DNA of 64,000 nt from Actinacidiphila epipremni (GTDB lineage Bacteria; Actinomycetota; Actinomycetes; Streptomycetales; Streptomycetaceae). A program made the position numbers and the translations under genes. Shown here piece after piece: positions 6,078 to 14,417 of this stretch. How positions within the stretch are numbered: position 1 is the stretch's first letter; each line of letters opens with the position of its first letter. The stretch spans positions 18,008-82,007 of the forward strand of contig NZ_JAATEJ010000033.1 of assembly GCF_012034175.1 (NCBI RefSeq), read 5' to 3'. The notes beneath the pieces are model-generated. The model was not told the DNA's origin, ran no database searches, and saw only the letters and a program-made list of their open reading frames with translations.

Positions 6078-7997
6078 ATGCCCATACGCAAACCACCGCC
6101 CCCGCAGGGGCCAAGGCCGGAGGTCACGTTCGAGCGCGGCGGTGCCGTCATGGCCGTGGTGCCGGCGATCGTGGAGGTGCCGCGGCGGGGGAGCCTCGGG
6201 GACATCCCGTTCGCGAACGCGGAGGAAGCGCCCGGCGACGTCGTCATGAGCCGGAAGGGGGCGGACGGCCGGTGGCGGGACGTCAGCGCGCGGGAGTTCA
6301 GGGACGACGTGCTGGCCGTCGCGAAAGGCTTGCTCGCCGCCGGGCTCAGGAGCGGCGACCGGCTCGCGATCATGGCGCGGACCTCGTACGCCTGGACGTT
6401 GCTGGACTTCGCCGGCTGGGCCGCGGGCCTGATCACCGTGCCGGTGTACCCGACCTCCTCCGCCTCCCAGACGCAGTGGATCCTCGCGGACTCCGGCGCC
6501 GCCGCCTGCGCGGTGGAAAGCGTCGACCAGGCCCGTATCGTCAGCGCCGCCAGACCCCGCCTGCCGGAGCTCAAGCAGCTGTGGCAGCTCGACACCGGCG
6601 CCCTCGACCAGCTCGCCGCCGCCGGCCGGGAGCTGCCGGACGCCCTGGTCACGTCGCGCCGGCAGCAGATGGGGCCGGACACCGTCGCGACCCTCATCTA
6701 CACCTCGGGCACCACCGGCCGCCCCAAGGGCTGCATCCTCACCCACGGCAACTTCTTCGCCGAGGTCGACAACGCCACCGAGCTGCTGCACCCGGTCTTC
6801 AAGGCCGTCAGCACCGAGCCCGCCTCGACCCTGCTCTTCCTCCCCCTCTCCCATGTCTTCGGCCGCATGGTCGCGGTCGGCTGCCTGCGGGCGCGCGTCC
6901 GGCTCGGGCACGCCCCGAGCATCGCCACCGAGGACCTCCTCGCCGACCTCGCCGGTTTCCGGCCCACCTTCCTGCTGGCGATCCCGTACGTGCTGGAGAA
7001 GGTCTACAACACCGGCCGCGCCACCGCCGAGCAGATCGGCCGCGCCGCCTCCTTCGACCGCGCCGCCCGTATCGCGCAGGCGTACGGCGAGGCGGCCGTC
7101 GCCCGGCAGGCCGGCACCGGCCCGGGGCCCGGCCTCGGGCTGCGGCTCGCGCACGCGCTGTACGACCCGCTGGTCTACCGGCGGATCAGGGCCGCGCTCG
7201 GCGGCAAGGTGCGGTACGTCATCTGCGGCGGCTCCCCGCTCGGCAAGCGCCTGGCCGCCTTCTACGCCGGCGCCGGCGTCATGGTCTTCGAGGGGTACGG
7301 CCTGACGGAGACCACCGCCGCGGCCACCGTGACGCCGCCGCTGAGCCCGCGGCTCGGCACGGTCGGCCGGCCGCTGCCCGGCACGGCGGTGCGGATCGCC
7401 CCGGACGGCGAGGTGCTGCTGCGCGGCGGCCAGGTCTTCGCCGGCTACTGGAACGACGAGGGCGCATCCCCGGCCGTCGCGGGGACGCCTGACGGGCGGG
7501 GCTCCGGGGGATGGTTCCCCACCGGCGACATCGGCGCGCTGGACGCCGACGGCTACCTCACGATCACCGGCCGCAAGAAGGAGATCATCATCACCGCGGG
7601 CGGCAAGAACGTCGCCCCCGCCCCGCTGGAGGACCGGCTGCGGGCCCACCCCCTCGTCGGCCAGTGCATGGTCGTCGGCGACAACCGCCCCTACGTCGGC
7701 GCGCTGCTCACCCTGGAGCCGGACGGACTGGCCCACTGGCAGCGCATGCGGCACAAGGAGTCCCTCAGCCGCGCGGAACTCGCCGCGGACCCCGACCTGC
7801 TCGCCGAGCTGCAGAAGGCGGTGGACGACGCCAACGCCTCGGTCTCCCGCCCGGAGTCCATCCGCCGCTTCCGCGTCCTGGCCGCCGACTTCACCGAGGA
7901 CGCCGGGCACCTCACGCCGTCCATGAAGATCCGCCGGGCCGCCGTGAGCCGGGATTTCAGCGCCGATATCGAGGCGCTTTACGGACCCCGGGCGTAA
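6078..7997 (+). CDS. long-chain fatty acid--CoA ligase (AMP-forming)
   Basis: A 639-residue ANL-superfamily ligase that activates fatty acids through an acyl-adenylate to acyl-CoA. The ATP loop TSGTTGRPKG, the GYGLTET adenylate motif, the PTGDIG segment and the hinge/lysine region ITGRKKEIII are all present. The length and the insert between the ATP loop and GYGLTET match the FadD15-like (long-chain, membrane-associated) group. The ATG at 6078 follows a gaaagga sequence with 9-nt spacing; an earlier in-frame ATG at 6051 lacks a ribosome site and lies in repeat DNA. It stands alone between the repeat array and a bidirectional terminator shared with the cold-shock gene. Confidence 0.9.
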   Translation: MPIRKPPPPQGPRPEVTFERGGAVMAVVPAIVEVPRRGSLGDIPFANAEEAPGDVVMSRKGADGRWRDVSAREFRDDVLAVAKGLLAAGLRSGDRLAIMARTSYAWTLLDFAGWAAGLITVPVYPTSSASQTQWILADSGAAACAVESVDQARIVSAARPRLPELKQLWQLDTGALDQLAAAGRELPDALVTSRRQQMGPDTVATLIYTSGTTGRPKGCILTHGNFFAEVDNATELLHPVFKAVSTEPASTLLFLPLSHVFGRMVAVGCLRARVRLGHAPSIATEDLLADLAGFRPTFLLAIPYVLEKVYNTGRATAEQIGRAASFDRAARIAQAYGEAAVARQAGTGPGPGLGLRLAHALYDPLVYRRIRAALGGKVRYVICGGSPLGKRLAAFYAGAGVMVFEGYGLTETTAAATVTPPLSPRLGTVGRPLPGTAVRIAPDGEVLLRGGQVFAGYWNDEGASPAVAGTPDGRGSGGWFPTGDIGALDADGYLTITGRKKEIIITAGGKNVAPAPLEDRLRAHPLVGQCMVVGDNRPYVGALLTLEPDGLAHWQRMRHKESLSRAELAADPDLLAELQKAVDDANASVSRPESIRRFRVLAADFTEDAGHLTPSMKIRRAAVSRDFSADIEALYGPRA

Positions 7998-8154
7998 CGC
8001 GACGCAACCGGGCGCAACCGGACGTATCGCGGCGCAAAGGGGCGCGGAAGGCGCGGAAGGCGCGGAAGCCGCGGAAGGGTACGGGAAGGCGCGGAACGGC
8101 CGGGAAAGGCGCAGAAAGGCACAGAAAGGCGCGCGGGCGGCGGCCGAAAAGGCA

Positions 8155-8184
8155 GGGGCCGCTCCACCGAAGTGGGGCGGCCCC
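8155..8184. terminator. bidirectional hairpin between fadD and csp
   Basis: ggggccgc (8155-8162) and ccac (8164-8167) pair with gtgg (8172-8175) and gcggcccc (8177-8184) around a cgaa tetraloop, with one T:G pair in the stem. It lies between two convergent genes. No U-tract follows, as is common in actinomycetes. The 150 bp before it are short degenerate repeats of ggcgcggaa with no gene. Confidence 0.8.
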
Positions 8185-8246
8185 TTGGTACTACAGGTTC
8201 TGGGCGCGAAGCGCCACCGACCGGTTGGGCACCGAACTGGTAAGGA

Positions 8247-8450
8247 CTAGTTCGGCGTGACGTTCTCCGCCTGAGGACCCTTCGGGCCCTGCGTGACGTC
8301 GAAGGTCACCGCCTGGTTCTCCTCCAGGGAGCGGAAGCCGGAGGCGTTGATCGCGGAGTAGTGAACGAAGACATCCGGGCCGCCGCCGTCCTGGGCGATG
8401 AAGCCGAAGCCCTTTTCAGCGTTGAACCACTTGACGGTTCCGGTAGCCAT
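8247..8450 (-). CDS. csp: cold-shock protein
   Basis: A 67-residue single cold-shock domain that binds single-stranded RNA and DNA. The RNP1 motif KGFGFI and the RNP2 motif VFVHY are both intact, and the start MATGTVKWFNAEKGFGF is typical of Streptomyces Csp proteins. A strong ribosome site (aaggaggg on the minus strand at 8459-8466) lies 8 nt before the ATG. Between this gene and mqnA lie about 280 bp that must hold both divergent promoters; a long 5' leader, as in other csp genes, would fit but no defined structure was found. Cold-shock gene next to mqnA is the order I recall for Streptomyces coelicolor. Confidence 0.95.
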   Translation of the reverse strand: MATGTVKWFNAEKGFGFIAQDGGGPDVFVHYSAINASGFRSLEENQAVTFDVTQGPKGPQAENVTPN

Positions 8451-8732
8451 TTAAAGCCCTCCTTGGGCCAAAGGGTCGCCCTGCTCCAGAACCTGCATGT
8501 GCGAAGTCTGAAAACTACAAAAGCCTGCGGGTTACATGCTCCGCAGGCTCTGTACTGCAAGGGAAACCAAACTGCAACTTGCGTCGAGCCTAGCATGCCC
8601 GCTGACGGCCATGGAAGGCTTTCAAGATCGGTTTTACGCGTGGCGCGCGACACGCCCCCCGCCCGGGGTACGCCCAGGCCACGCGGGGGGCGGTGCGCCC
8701 CGCCCGGCCGCGGCAGGAGTAGCGTCCACCAG

Positions 8733-9596
8733 GTGGACACCTCAGCGCGCACCGACAGCGGCCCGGGCCCGATCCGCCCCCGGGTCGGGCACATCCAGTT
8801 CCTCAACTGCGCCCCGCTGTACTGGGGCCTGGCCAGAACCGGCACGCTGCTGGACCTCCAGCTCACCAAGGACACCCCCGAGAAGCTGAGCGCCCAGTTG
8901 ATAGAGGGCGGCCTCGACATCGGCCCGGTCACGCTCATGGAGTACCTGCGGCACGCCGACGAGCTGGTGGCCCTGCCCGACATCGCCGTGGGCTGCGACG
9001 GCCCGGTCATGTCGTGCGTCATCGTCAGCCAGCTGCCGCTGGACCGGCTGGACGGCGAGCGGGTCGCCCTGGGCTCCACCAGCCGGACGTCCGTACGGCT
9101 CGCCGAGCTGCTGCTCACCGAGCGGCACGGCGTCCACCCCGACTACTACCGCTGCCCGCCCGACCTGTCGCTGATGATGCAGGAGGCGCAGGCCGCCGTC
9201 CTGATCGGCGACGCGGCGCTGCGGGCCTCGCTGCACGACGCGCCGCGGCTCGGCCTGGAGGTCCACGACCTCGGCCAGATGTGGAAGGACTGGACGGGCC
9301 TGCCCTTCGTCTTCGCGATCTGGGCCGTCCGCCGCGACTACCTGGCCGCCCACCCCGAGGCCGTGCACGACGTGCACAAGGCGTTCCTCGCCTCCCGCGA
9401 CCTGTCGCTGGAGGAGGTCGAGAAGGTCGCCGAGCAGGCCGCCCGCTGGGAGGCGTTCGACGCCGACCTGCTGCGCCGCTACTTCACGACCCTCGACTTC
9501 TCCCTCGGCGCCGAGCAGCTCGCCGGCATCGCGGAGTTCGCCCGCCGGGTCGGCTTCCCGCGCGAGGCCGAGGTCACCCTCCTGCCCCAGAGCTGA
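8733..9596 (+). CDS. mqnA: menaquinone biosynthesis enzyme MqnA (chorismate dehydratase)
   Basis: A 287-residue periplasmic-binding-protein-fold enzyme of the MqnA/MqnD family; MqnA turns chorismate into 3-[(1-carboxyvinyl)oxy]benzoate in the futalosine route. The opening RVGHIQFLNCAPLYWGL and the later GSTSRTSVRLAELLL are characteristic. The GTG at 8733 (VDTSART) was chosen for its position after ggagt (8715-8719) and because the in-frame region upstream belongs to the csp promoter. mqnC follows after 96 bp on the same strand, supporting the assignment as MqnA over MqnD. Confidence 0.9.
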   Translation: MDTSARTDSGPGPIRPRVGHIQFLNCAPLYWGLARTGTLLDLQLTKDTPEKLSAQLIEGGLDIGPVTLMEYLRHADELVALPDIAVGCDGPVMSCVIVSQLPLDRLDGERVALGSTSRTSVRLAELLLTERHGVHPDYYRCPPDLSLMMQEAQAAVLIGDAALRASLHDAPRLGLEVHDLGQMWKDWTGLPFVFAIWAVRRDYLAAHPEAVHDVHKAFLASRDLSLEEVEKVAEQAARWEAFDADLLRRYFTTLDFSLGAEQLAGIAEFARRVGFPREAEVTLLPQS

Positions 9597-9692
9597 CCGT
9601 ACGGTCGGCGTACGCTGACGGGGTCAGCCCGGCGTCCGCCGCAAGCCCTCCGTGCGGCTCCCCGCCTGCACCTTCCGGAAAGGGACCCCCTG

Positions 9693-10883
9693 GTGAGCGA
9701 CCACGCAGCCGTCCTCGAACGCGCCGCCGCCGGCGGCCGTATCACCCCCGAGGAGGCGCTCGACCTCTACCGCGGCGCCCCCCTGCACGCGCTCGGCGCC
9801 GCCGCCGACGCCGTACGCCGCCGCCGGTACGCCGGGACCGAGCACATCGCGACGTACATCATCGAGCGGAACATCAACTACACCAACGTGTGCGTCACCG
9901 CGTGCAAGTTCTGCGCCTTCTACGCCGCGCCCAAGGACACCGGGAAGGGCTGGAGCCGCAGCCTGGACGACATCCTGCGGCGCTGCGCGGAGACCGTCGA
10001 GCTCGGCGGCACGCAGATCATGTTCCAGGGCGGGCACCACCCGGACTACGGCGTGGAGTACTACGAGGAGCACTTCGCCGCGATCAAGCGGGAGTTCCCG
10101 CAGCTGGTGATCCACTCGCTGGGCGCCTCCGAGGTCGAGCACATGGCCCGTATCTCCGGCGTCACCGCCGAGGAGGCCATCCGCCGCATCCACGCGGCCG
10201 GCCTGGACTCCTTCGCCGGCGCCGGCGCCGAACTGCTCCCGGAGCGGCCCCGCAAGGCCATCGCGCCGCTGAAGGAGTCGGGCGAGCGGTGGCTGGAGAT
10301 CATGGAGACCGCGCACCGGCTGGGCGTGGAGTCCACCTCCACGATGCTGATGGGCACCGGCGAGACCAACGCCGAGCGCATCGAGCACCTGCGGATGATC
10401 CGCGACGTCCAGGACCGCACCGGCGGCTTCCGGGCCTTCATCCCGTACACCTACCAGCCCGAGAACAACCACCTGAAGGGGCAGACGCAGGCCACGCTCT
10501 TCGAGTACCTGCGGATGATCGCCATCGCCCGGCTGTTCCTGGACAACGTCGCCCACATCCAGGGCTCCTGGCTCACCACCGGCAAGGAGGTCGGCCAGCT
10601 GTCCCTGCACTACGGCGCCGACGACCTCGGCTCGGTGATGCTGGAGGAGAACGTCGTCTCCTCGGCGGGCGCCAAGCACCGCTCCAACCGCATGGAGCTG
10701 ATCCACCTCATCCGCGCCGCCGGCCGCGTCCCCGCCCAGCGCGCCACGACGTACGAGCACCTCGTCGTGCACGACGACCCGGCGAACGACCCGGTCGACG
10801 ACCATGTCGTCTCGCACCTGTCCTCGACCGCCATCCCGGGCGGCACCGCCCACCCGGAGCTGAAGCTGCTCGCCGACCGGTGA
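9693..10883 (+). CDS. mqnC: cyclic dehypoxanthinyl futalosine synthase (radical SAM)
   Basis: A 396-residue radical SAM enzyme that cyclises dehypoxanthine futalosine in the futalosine menaquinone route. The iron-sulfur motif is CxxxCxxC at Cys67, Cys71 and Cys74 (NVCVTACKFCAFY), preceded by the family-typical ERNINYTN. The C-terminal EENVVSSAGAKH segment is also typical of MqnC and distinguishes it from MqnE and from F420 FbiC-type cyclases. The start is GTG at 9693 with an aaaggga site 7 nt upstream. The methyltransferase MenG follows after 28 bp and is probably in the same transcript. Confidence 0.92.
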   Translation: MSDHAAVLERAAAGGRITPEEALDLYRGAPLHALGAAADAVRRRRYAGTEHIATYIIERNINYTNVCVTACKFCAFYAAPKDTGKGWSRSLDDILRRCAETVELGGTQIMFQGGHHPDYGVEYYEEHFAAIKREFPQLVIHSLGASEVEHMARISGVTAEEAIRRIHAAGLDSFAGAGAELLPERPRKAIAPLKESGERWLEIMETAHRLGVESTSTMLMGTGETNAERIEHLRMIRDVQDRTGGFRAFIPYTYQPENNHLKGQTQATLFEYLRMIAIARLFLDNVAHIQGSWLTTGKEVGQLSLHYGADDLGSVMLEENVVSSAGAKHRSNRMELIHLIRAAGRVPAQRATTYEHLVVHDDPANDPVDDHVVSHLSSTAIPGGTAHPELKLLADR

Positions 10884-10911
10884 GCGGCTGCCGAGCCGTT
10901 AGGGTGACAGC

Positions 10912-11604
10912 GTGAGCCGTGCATCACTGGAGAAGCAGCCGGACGACGTCGCCGCGATGTTCGACGACGTCGCGGCGCGCTACGACCTGACCAACGACGT
11001 GCTGTCGCTGGGCCAGACCCGGCTGTGGCGGCGGGCCGTCGCGCAGGCGCTGGACGTCGCGCCGGGGGAGCGGGTGCTGGACCTGGGCGCCGGCACGGGC
11101 ACCTCGTCGCTGCCCTTCCTCGCCGCGGGCGCCACCGTCGTGCCGTGCGACTTCTCCCTCGGCATGCTCCGGGAGGGCAAGAAGCGGCACCCCGAGCTGC
11201 CGCTCACCGCGGGCGACGCCACCCGGCTGCCGTTCGCCGACGGCGTCTTCGACGCGGTCACCATCTCCTTCGCGCTGCGCAACGTCCACGACACGGACGA
11301 GGCGCTGCGCGAGATGCGACGGGTCGTCAGGCCCGGCGGGCGGCTGGTGATCTGCGAGTTCAGCCAGCCGACGTACCGCCCCTTCCGGACCGTCTACACC
11401 GAGTACCTGATGCGGGCGCTGCCGCCGGTCGCCCGCTCGGTGAGCAGCAACCCCGAGGCGTACGTCTACCTCGCCGAGACCATCCGCGAGTGGCCGGACC
11501 AGAAGGCGCTGGCGGGGCGGTTGCAGAGTGCCGGCTGGCGCGGGGTGGCGTGGCGGAACCTGACGGGCGGGATCGTGGCGCTGCACCGGGGGACGAAGCC
11601 GTAG
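10912..11604 (+). CDS. menG: demethylmenaquinone methyltransferase
   Basis: A 230-residue class I SAM methyltransferase of the UbiE/MenG family, catalysing the last step of menaquinone synthesis (methylation of demethylmenaquinone). The N-terminus has the MFDDVAARYDLTNDVLSLG signature, motif I is VLDLGAGTGT (about residues 55-64), and the later FALRNVHD and ICEFSQP segments are typical of the family. GTG start 28 bp after mqnC. It probably shares the mqnC transcript; together with mqnA it completes three of the visible menaquinone steps. Confidence 0.93.
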   Translation: MSRASLEKQPDDVAAMFDDVAARYDLTNDVLSLGQTRLWRRAVAQALDVAPGERVLDLGAGTGTSSLPFLAAGATVVPCDFSLGMLREGKKRHPELPLTAGDATRLPFADGVFDAVTISFALRNVHDTDEALREMRRVVRPGGRLVICEFSQPTYRPFRTVYTEYLMRALPPVARSVSSNPEAYVYLAETIREWPDQKALAGRLQSAGWRGVAWRNLTGGIVALHRGTKP

Positions 11605-11785
11605 CGCCGCCGCCGGGCTTCGCCGGGCCGGGTGCCGGCCGGGCGCGCGGGTGAACGCGCGGTCGGCGGGAGCTGTCGCGGAGTGGGCCATTCCGGTGTG
11701 GTGGCAGGGGACTGACACCTAGGCTGCGGTGTCTGTGCCGGGGAGCGCGTGTCCCCTGCTGCCTGCGATCGACGGAGTGGCCCTT

Positions 11786-13615
11786 ATGTCGTACTGCCCA
11801 GCGTGCGGGAATCCCGTTCCGGACGCTGCCGCCCGGTTCTGCATGAAGTGCGGGCGGGAGCTGCCCGGGGCCGTCCCGACGCCCACGCAGATATCGCCGG
11901 CGCCGCCTCCGCCGTACGTGGTGGGGACGCCCGGGCCGTCGCCGGCGGCCCAGTTCACCGGGCGGGTCTTCGCCGGCAACTGGAGCTGGGCGGCGCTGGC
12001 CGCGCTCGTCCCGGCGGTGGTGCTGCTGGTCGTCGCGGGCGGGCTCGGCACCTGGTCGCAGCACGCGTTCAAGAGCGACGAGGTCGGCTGGTCCACCCGC
12101 AGCCGGATCGCCCTCGCGCTGACCGTCCAGGGCCTCGGCGGCCACCTGACCGTCCACGACGCCTCGCGCGACAGCGGCTTCAGCGGCTTCGGCTGCGCTT
12201 CCGGCGATGACGACGACGACTCGGGCTCGGGCTACTACGACGACGGTACGTCGGGTGACGACGGGGACGACTACGGGGATGACGGGTCCTCGGATTACGG
12301 GGATGACGGCTCGGACTACGGGGACGACTACGGCGATGACGGGTCGTCCGACTACGGGGACGACGGCTCGGACTTCGGGGACGACTACGGGGACGACGGC
12401 TCGGACTTCGGCGACGACTTCGGGGACGACGGTTCCGACTTCGGTGACGGCACGACGACCGGCTTCACCCAGAGCTACGGCTACGTCCAGCCCGCCGGCT
12501 ACGTCGAGCGCGCCTCCTCCGACTGCGCCGCCCGGAGCGCCGGTCTCTCCGTGGTGCCGCTGAGCTTCACGCTCGTGTGGCTGCTCGCCCTGGTCCTGGT
12601 GCTGCGCGCGGTGCGCGGGCGGGGTGCAGGGCCCGAGGCGGCGGTGCGGGTCGCGCTGCTCAGCGCGGTCGCCTCCACCGTGCTCGCGCTCATCGCGCAG
12701 CCGAGCCTGCGGGACGTGGAGGTGCACAGCGGGCCGTGGCGCGTCCTGGTGTGGTCCTTCCTGCTGAGCCTCGCGGTCGCGCTGGTCGTCCTCGACGGCC
12801 CGGCGCTGCGGGCCAGGTTCGGCGCCGCCTACCGGGTGCTGGGCGCGGCGCTGCTGGGCCTGCTGGTCACGGTGCTGTTCGCCGGCGTCGTCGTCTACGC
12901 GGTGGCCGTCGGCAACCATGAGCACCTGGAGGCCACGGGCCTGGTCGTGACGGCCACGATCCTGCCGAACCTGGGCCTGGCCGGCCTCGGCCTCGGCTGG
13001 GGCGCGCCTTTCAAGGTCAGCGAGAGCATCGGCAGCCACGAGATGAGCCGGACCTACGGCCTGACCCGGCTGAACCACTTCTGGGACGGGTCCGCCACCC
13101 CGCTCGCGGTCCTCGGCGGCGTGCTGTGCGCGCTGGCGATCGGCCTGATCGCGGCGGCCCGCACCCGCAGCCGCGCGGAGCAGTTCGCCGTGGTCGGGGC
13201 GTTCACCGCGATGTTCACGGTGCTGGTCGCGATCGGCGGGATCTCCTCGGGCGGCGTGGACGCGCTCGACGCTCTGTACACCGGCAGCGGCAGCCACAGC
13301 CACGCTGGCACCGAGGTGTCGCAGGCGCTGCTCTTCGCGCTGCTGTGGTCCTTCGGCGGGGTGCTGGTCGCGCCGGCCCTCCGCCGGCTGTTCGGCGTGG
13401 CCCCGCCGCCCCCGGTGTACTCGGCGGGCGGGCCGCAGGGCGCGTACGGGCCCCCGTCGCCGTACGCCCCGCCGCCGTTCGGCGCCCCGCACGTACCGGC
13501 GCAGCAGGCCCCGCCGCCCGCGGGGCCGTACGACCTGGGGGTCGTCCAGCCGGAGCGGCTGACCGAGCGGGAGGAGCAGGAGCGGCGCGACGAGGGCGGC
13601 GGGGCGCACCGGTGA
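11786..13615 (+). CDS. zinc-ribbon membrane protein with Asp-rich repeat loop
   Basis: A 609-residue protein of unknown function. It starts with a zinc ribbon (CPACG and CMKCG, residues 4-24), then a proline-rich stretch and a first membrane segment (about 73-95). Next comes an extramembrane loop containing roughly 85 residues of acidic repeats of the form DDYGDDGSDFG (about 140-225), then a block of hydrophobic membrane segments (about 250-545) and a proline-rich tail with PPSPYAPPP. By the positive-inside rule the zinc ribbon is cytoplasmic and the acidic loop would face outside. The ATG at 11786 has a ggag site 8 nt upstream. It is monocistronic between menG and a DinB-like gene. No catalytic motif was seen. 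Confidence 0.75.
   Translation: MSYCPACGNPVPDAAARFCMKCGRELPGAVPTPTQISPAPPPPYVVGTPGPSPAAQFTGRVFAGNWSWAALAALVPAVVLLVVAGGLGTWSQHAFKSDEVGWSTRSRIALALTVQGLGGHLTVHDASRDSGFSGFGCASGDDDDDSGSGYYDDGTSGDDGDDYGDDGSSDYGDDGSDYGDDYGDDGSSDYGDDGSDFGDDYGDDGSDFGDDFGDDGSDFGDGTTTGFTQSYGYVQPAGYVERASSDCAARSAGLSVVPLSFTLVWLLALVLVLRAVRGRGAGPEAAVRVALLSAVASTVLALIAQPSLRDVEVHSGPWRVLVWSFLLSLAVALVVLDGPALRARFGAAYRVLGAALLGLLVTVLFAGVVVYAVAVGNHEHLEATGLVVTATILPNLGLAGLGLGWGAPFKVSESIGSHEMSRTYGLTRLNHFWDGSATPLAVLGGVLCALAIGLIAAARTRSRAEQFAVVGAFTAMFTVLVAIGGISSGGVDALDALYTGSGSHSHAGTEVSQALLFALLWSFGGVLVAPALRRLFGVAPPPPVYSAGGPQGAYGPPSPYAPPPFGAPHVPAQQAPPPAGPYDLGVVQPERLTEREEQERRDEGGGAHR
12208..12450 (+). repeat. DNA repeat encoding the acidic DDYGDDGS motif
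   Basis: Imperfect repeats built on ggggacgacggctcggact (period 18-33 bp) encode the Asp/Gly/Ser/aromatic loop of the zinc-ribbon membrane protein. Repeats stay in frame throughout, with Tyr and Phe alternating by position. Length is likely to vary between strains. Confidence 0.75.
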
Positions 13616-13734
13616 GCCGTACCGGAGGCCGCTGACCTCAAGGACAGAAGCTGACCGCAAGGGTTCCTAGGGTGGGTGGTGAACCCGAGGCGGCCCTTGC
13701 GGGCGGCCGGCAGTCCTTGTGGAAGGCGGACCCC

Positions 13735-14310
13735 ATGACCGGCACCATCACCGGCACCGTGACCGAGAACGGCACCCCCGGCGAGCAGCAGGCCCCGGCG
13801 GTGCGCGGGGAGCGGGCGGACCTGCTGGAGGCGCTCGCCAAGCAGCGGCACTTCCTGCGCTTCACCACCCGCGGCCTCACCGACGAGCAGGCGGCCACGC
13901 GCACCACGGTCAGCGAGCTGTGCCTGGGCGGGCTCATCAAGCACGTCGCGGCCGTCGAGCGGAACTGGGCGGATTTCATCGTCCACGGCCCGGCGCGGGA
14001 CGTGGACTTCACGAACATGACGGAGGAGGACTGGGCGCGGCGGCGGGACCAGTTCGCCCTGCTGCCCGGCGAGACGCTGGCCGGTGTGCTGGAGGAGTAC
14101 GCGGAGGTGGCGCGGGCCACGGACGCGCTCGTCGTCTCCTACCCCGACCTCGACACCGACCACCCGCTGCCCGAGGCGCCCTGGTTCGAGCCGGGCGCGC
14201 GCTGGTCGGCGCGGCGGTCGCTGCTGCACATCGTCGCCGAGACGGCGCAGCACGCCGGGCACGCCGACATCATCCGCGAGGCATTGGACGGCGCCAAGAG
14301 CATGGGCTGA
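13735..14310 (+). CDS. DinB/DUF664 family protein (mycothiol-dependent enzyme fold)
   Basis: A 191-residue member of the DinB-like four-helix bundle (DUF664/maleylpyruvate isomerase N-terminal type). The opening helices RADLLEALAKQRHFLRFT and the metal-ligand segments GGLIKHVAAVERNW (His) and HIVAETAQHAGHADIIRE (HxxxxxQHxGH) fit the three-histidine metal site of the family. Actinobacterial members often use mycothiol; the reaction here is unknown. The ATG at 13735 was chosen for its ggaaggcgga ribosome site at 13721-13730 over an in-frame start 63 nt upstream. The geranylgeranyl-reductase gene follows on the same strand. Confidence 0.8.
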   Translation: MTGTITGTVTENGTPGEQQAPAVRGERADLLEALAKQRHFLRFTTRGLTDEQAATRTTVSELCLGGLIKHVAAVERNWADFIVHGPARDVDFTNMTEEDWARRRDQFALLPGETLAGVLEEYAEVARATDALVVSYPDLDTDHPLPEAPWFEPGARWSARRSLLHIVAETAQHAGHADIIREALDGAKSMG

Positions 14311-14417
14311 GCGCGATCCCGGCGGCGGGGACTCATAGACTCGGGGGATGCGCGCGGCCCGCCGCCGCCCGCACCGCCCAGCCGTAGCCGTACTCGCCGC
14401 ACAACGGGAGAGCCACC

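Noticed and set aside
5426..7492. Large frames across the repeat array and the fadD gene
   Set aside because: They are out of frame with the acyl-CoA ligase motifs and arise from GC-rich repeats without stops.
12207..12563. Thr/Arg-rich frame overlapping the acidic repeat
   Set aside because: It is the shifted-frame reading of the DDYG repeat DNA; codon use and start context are poor.
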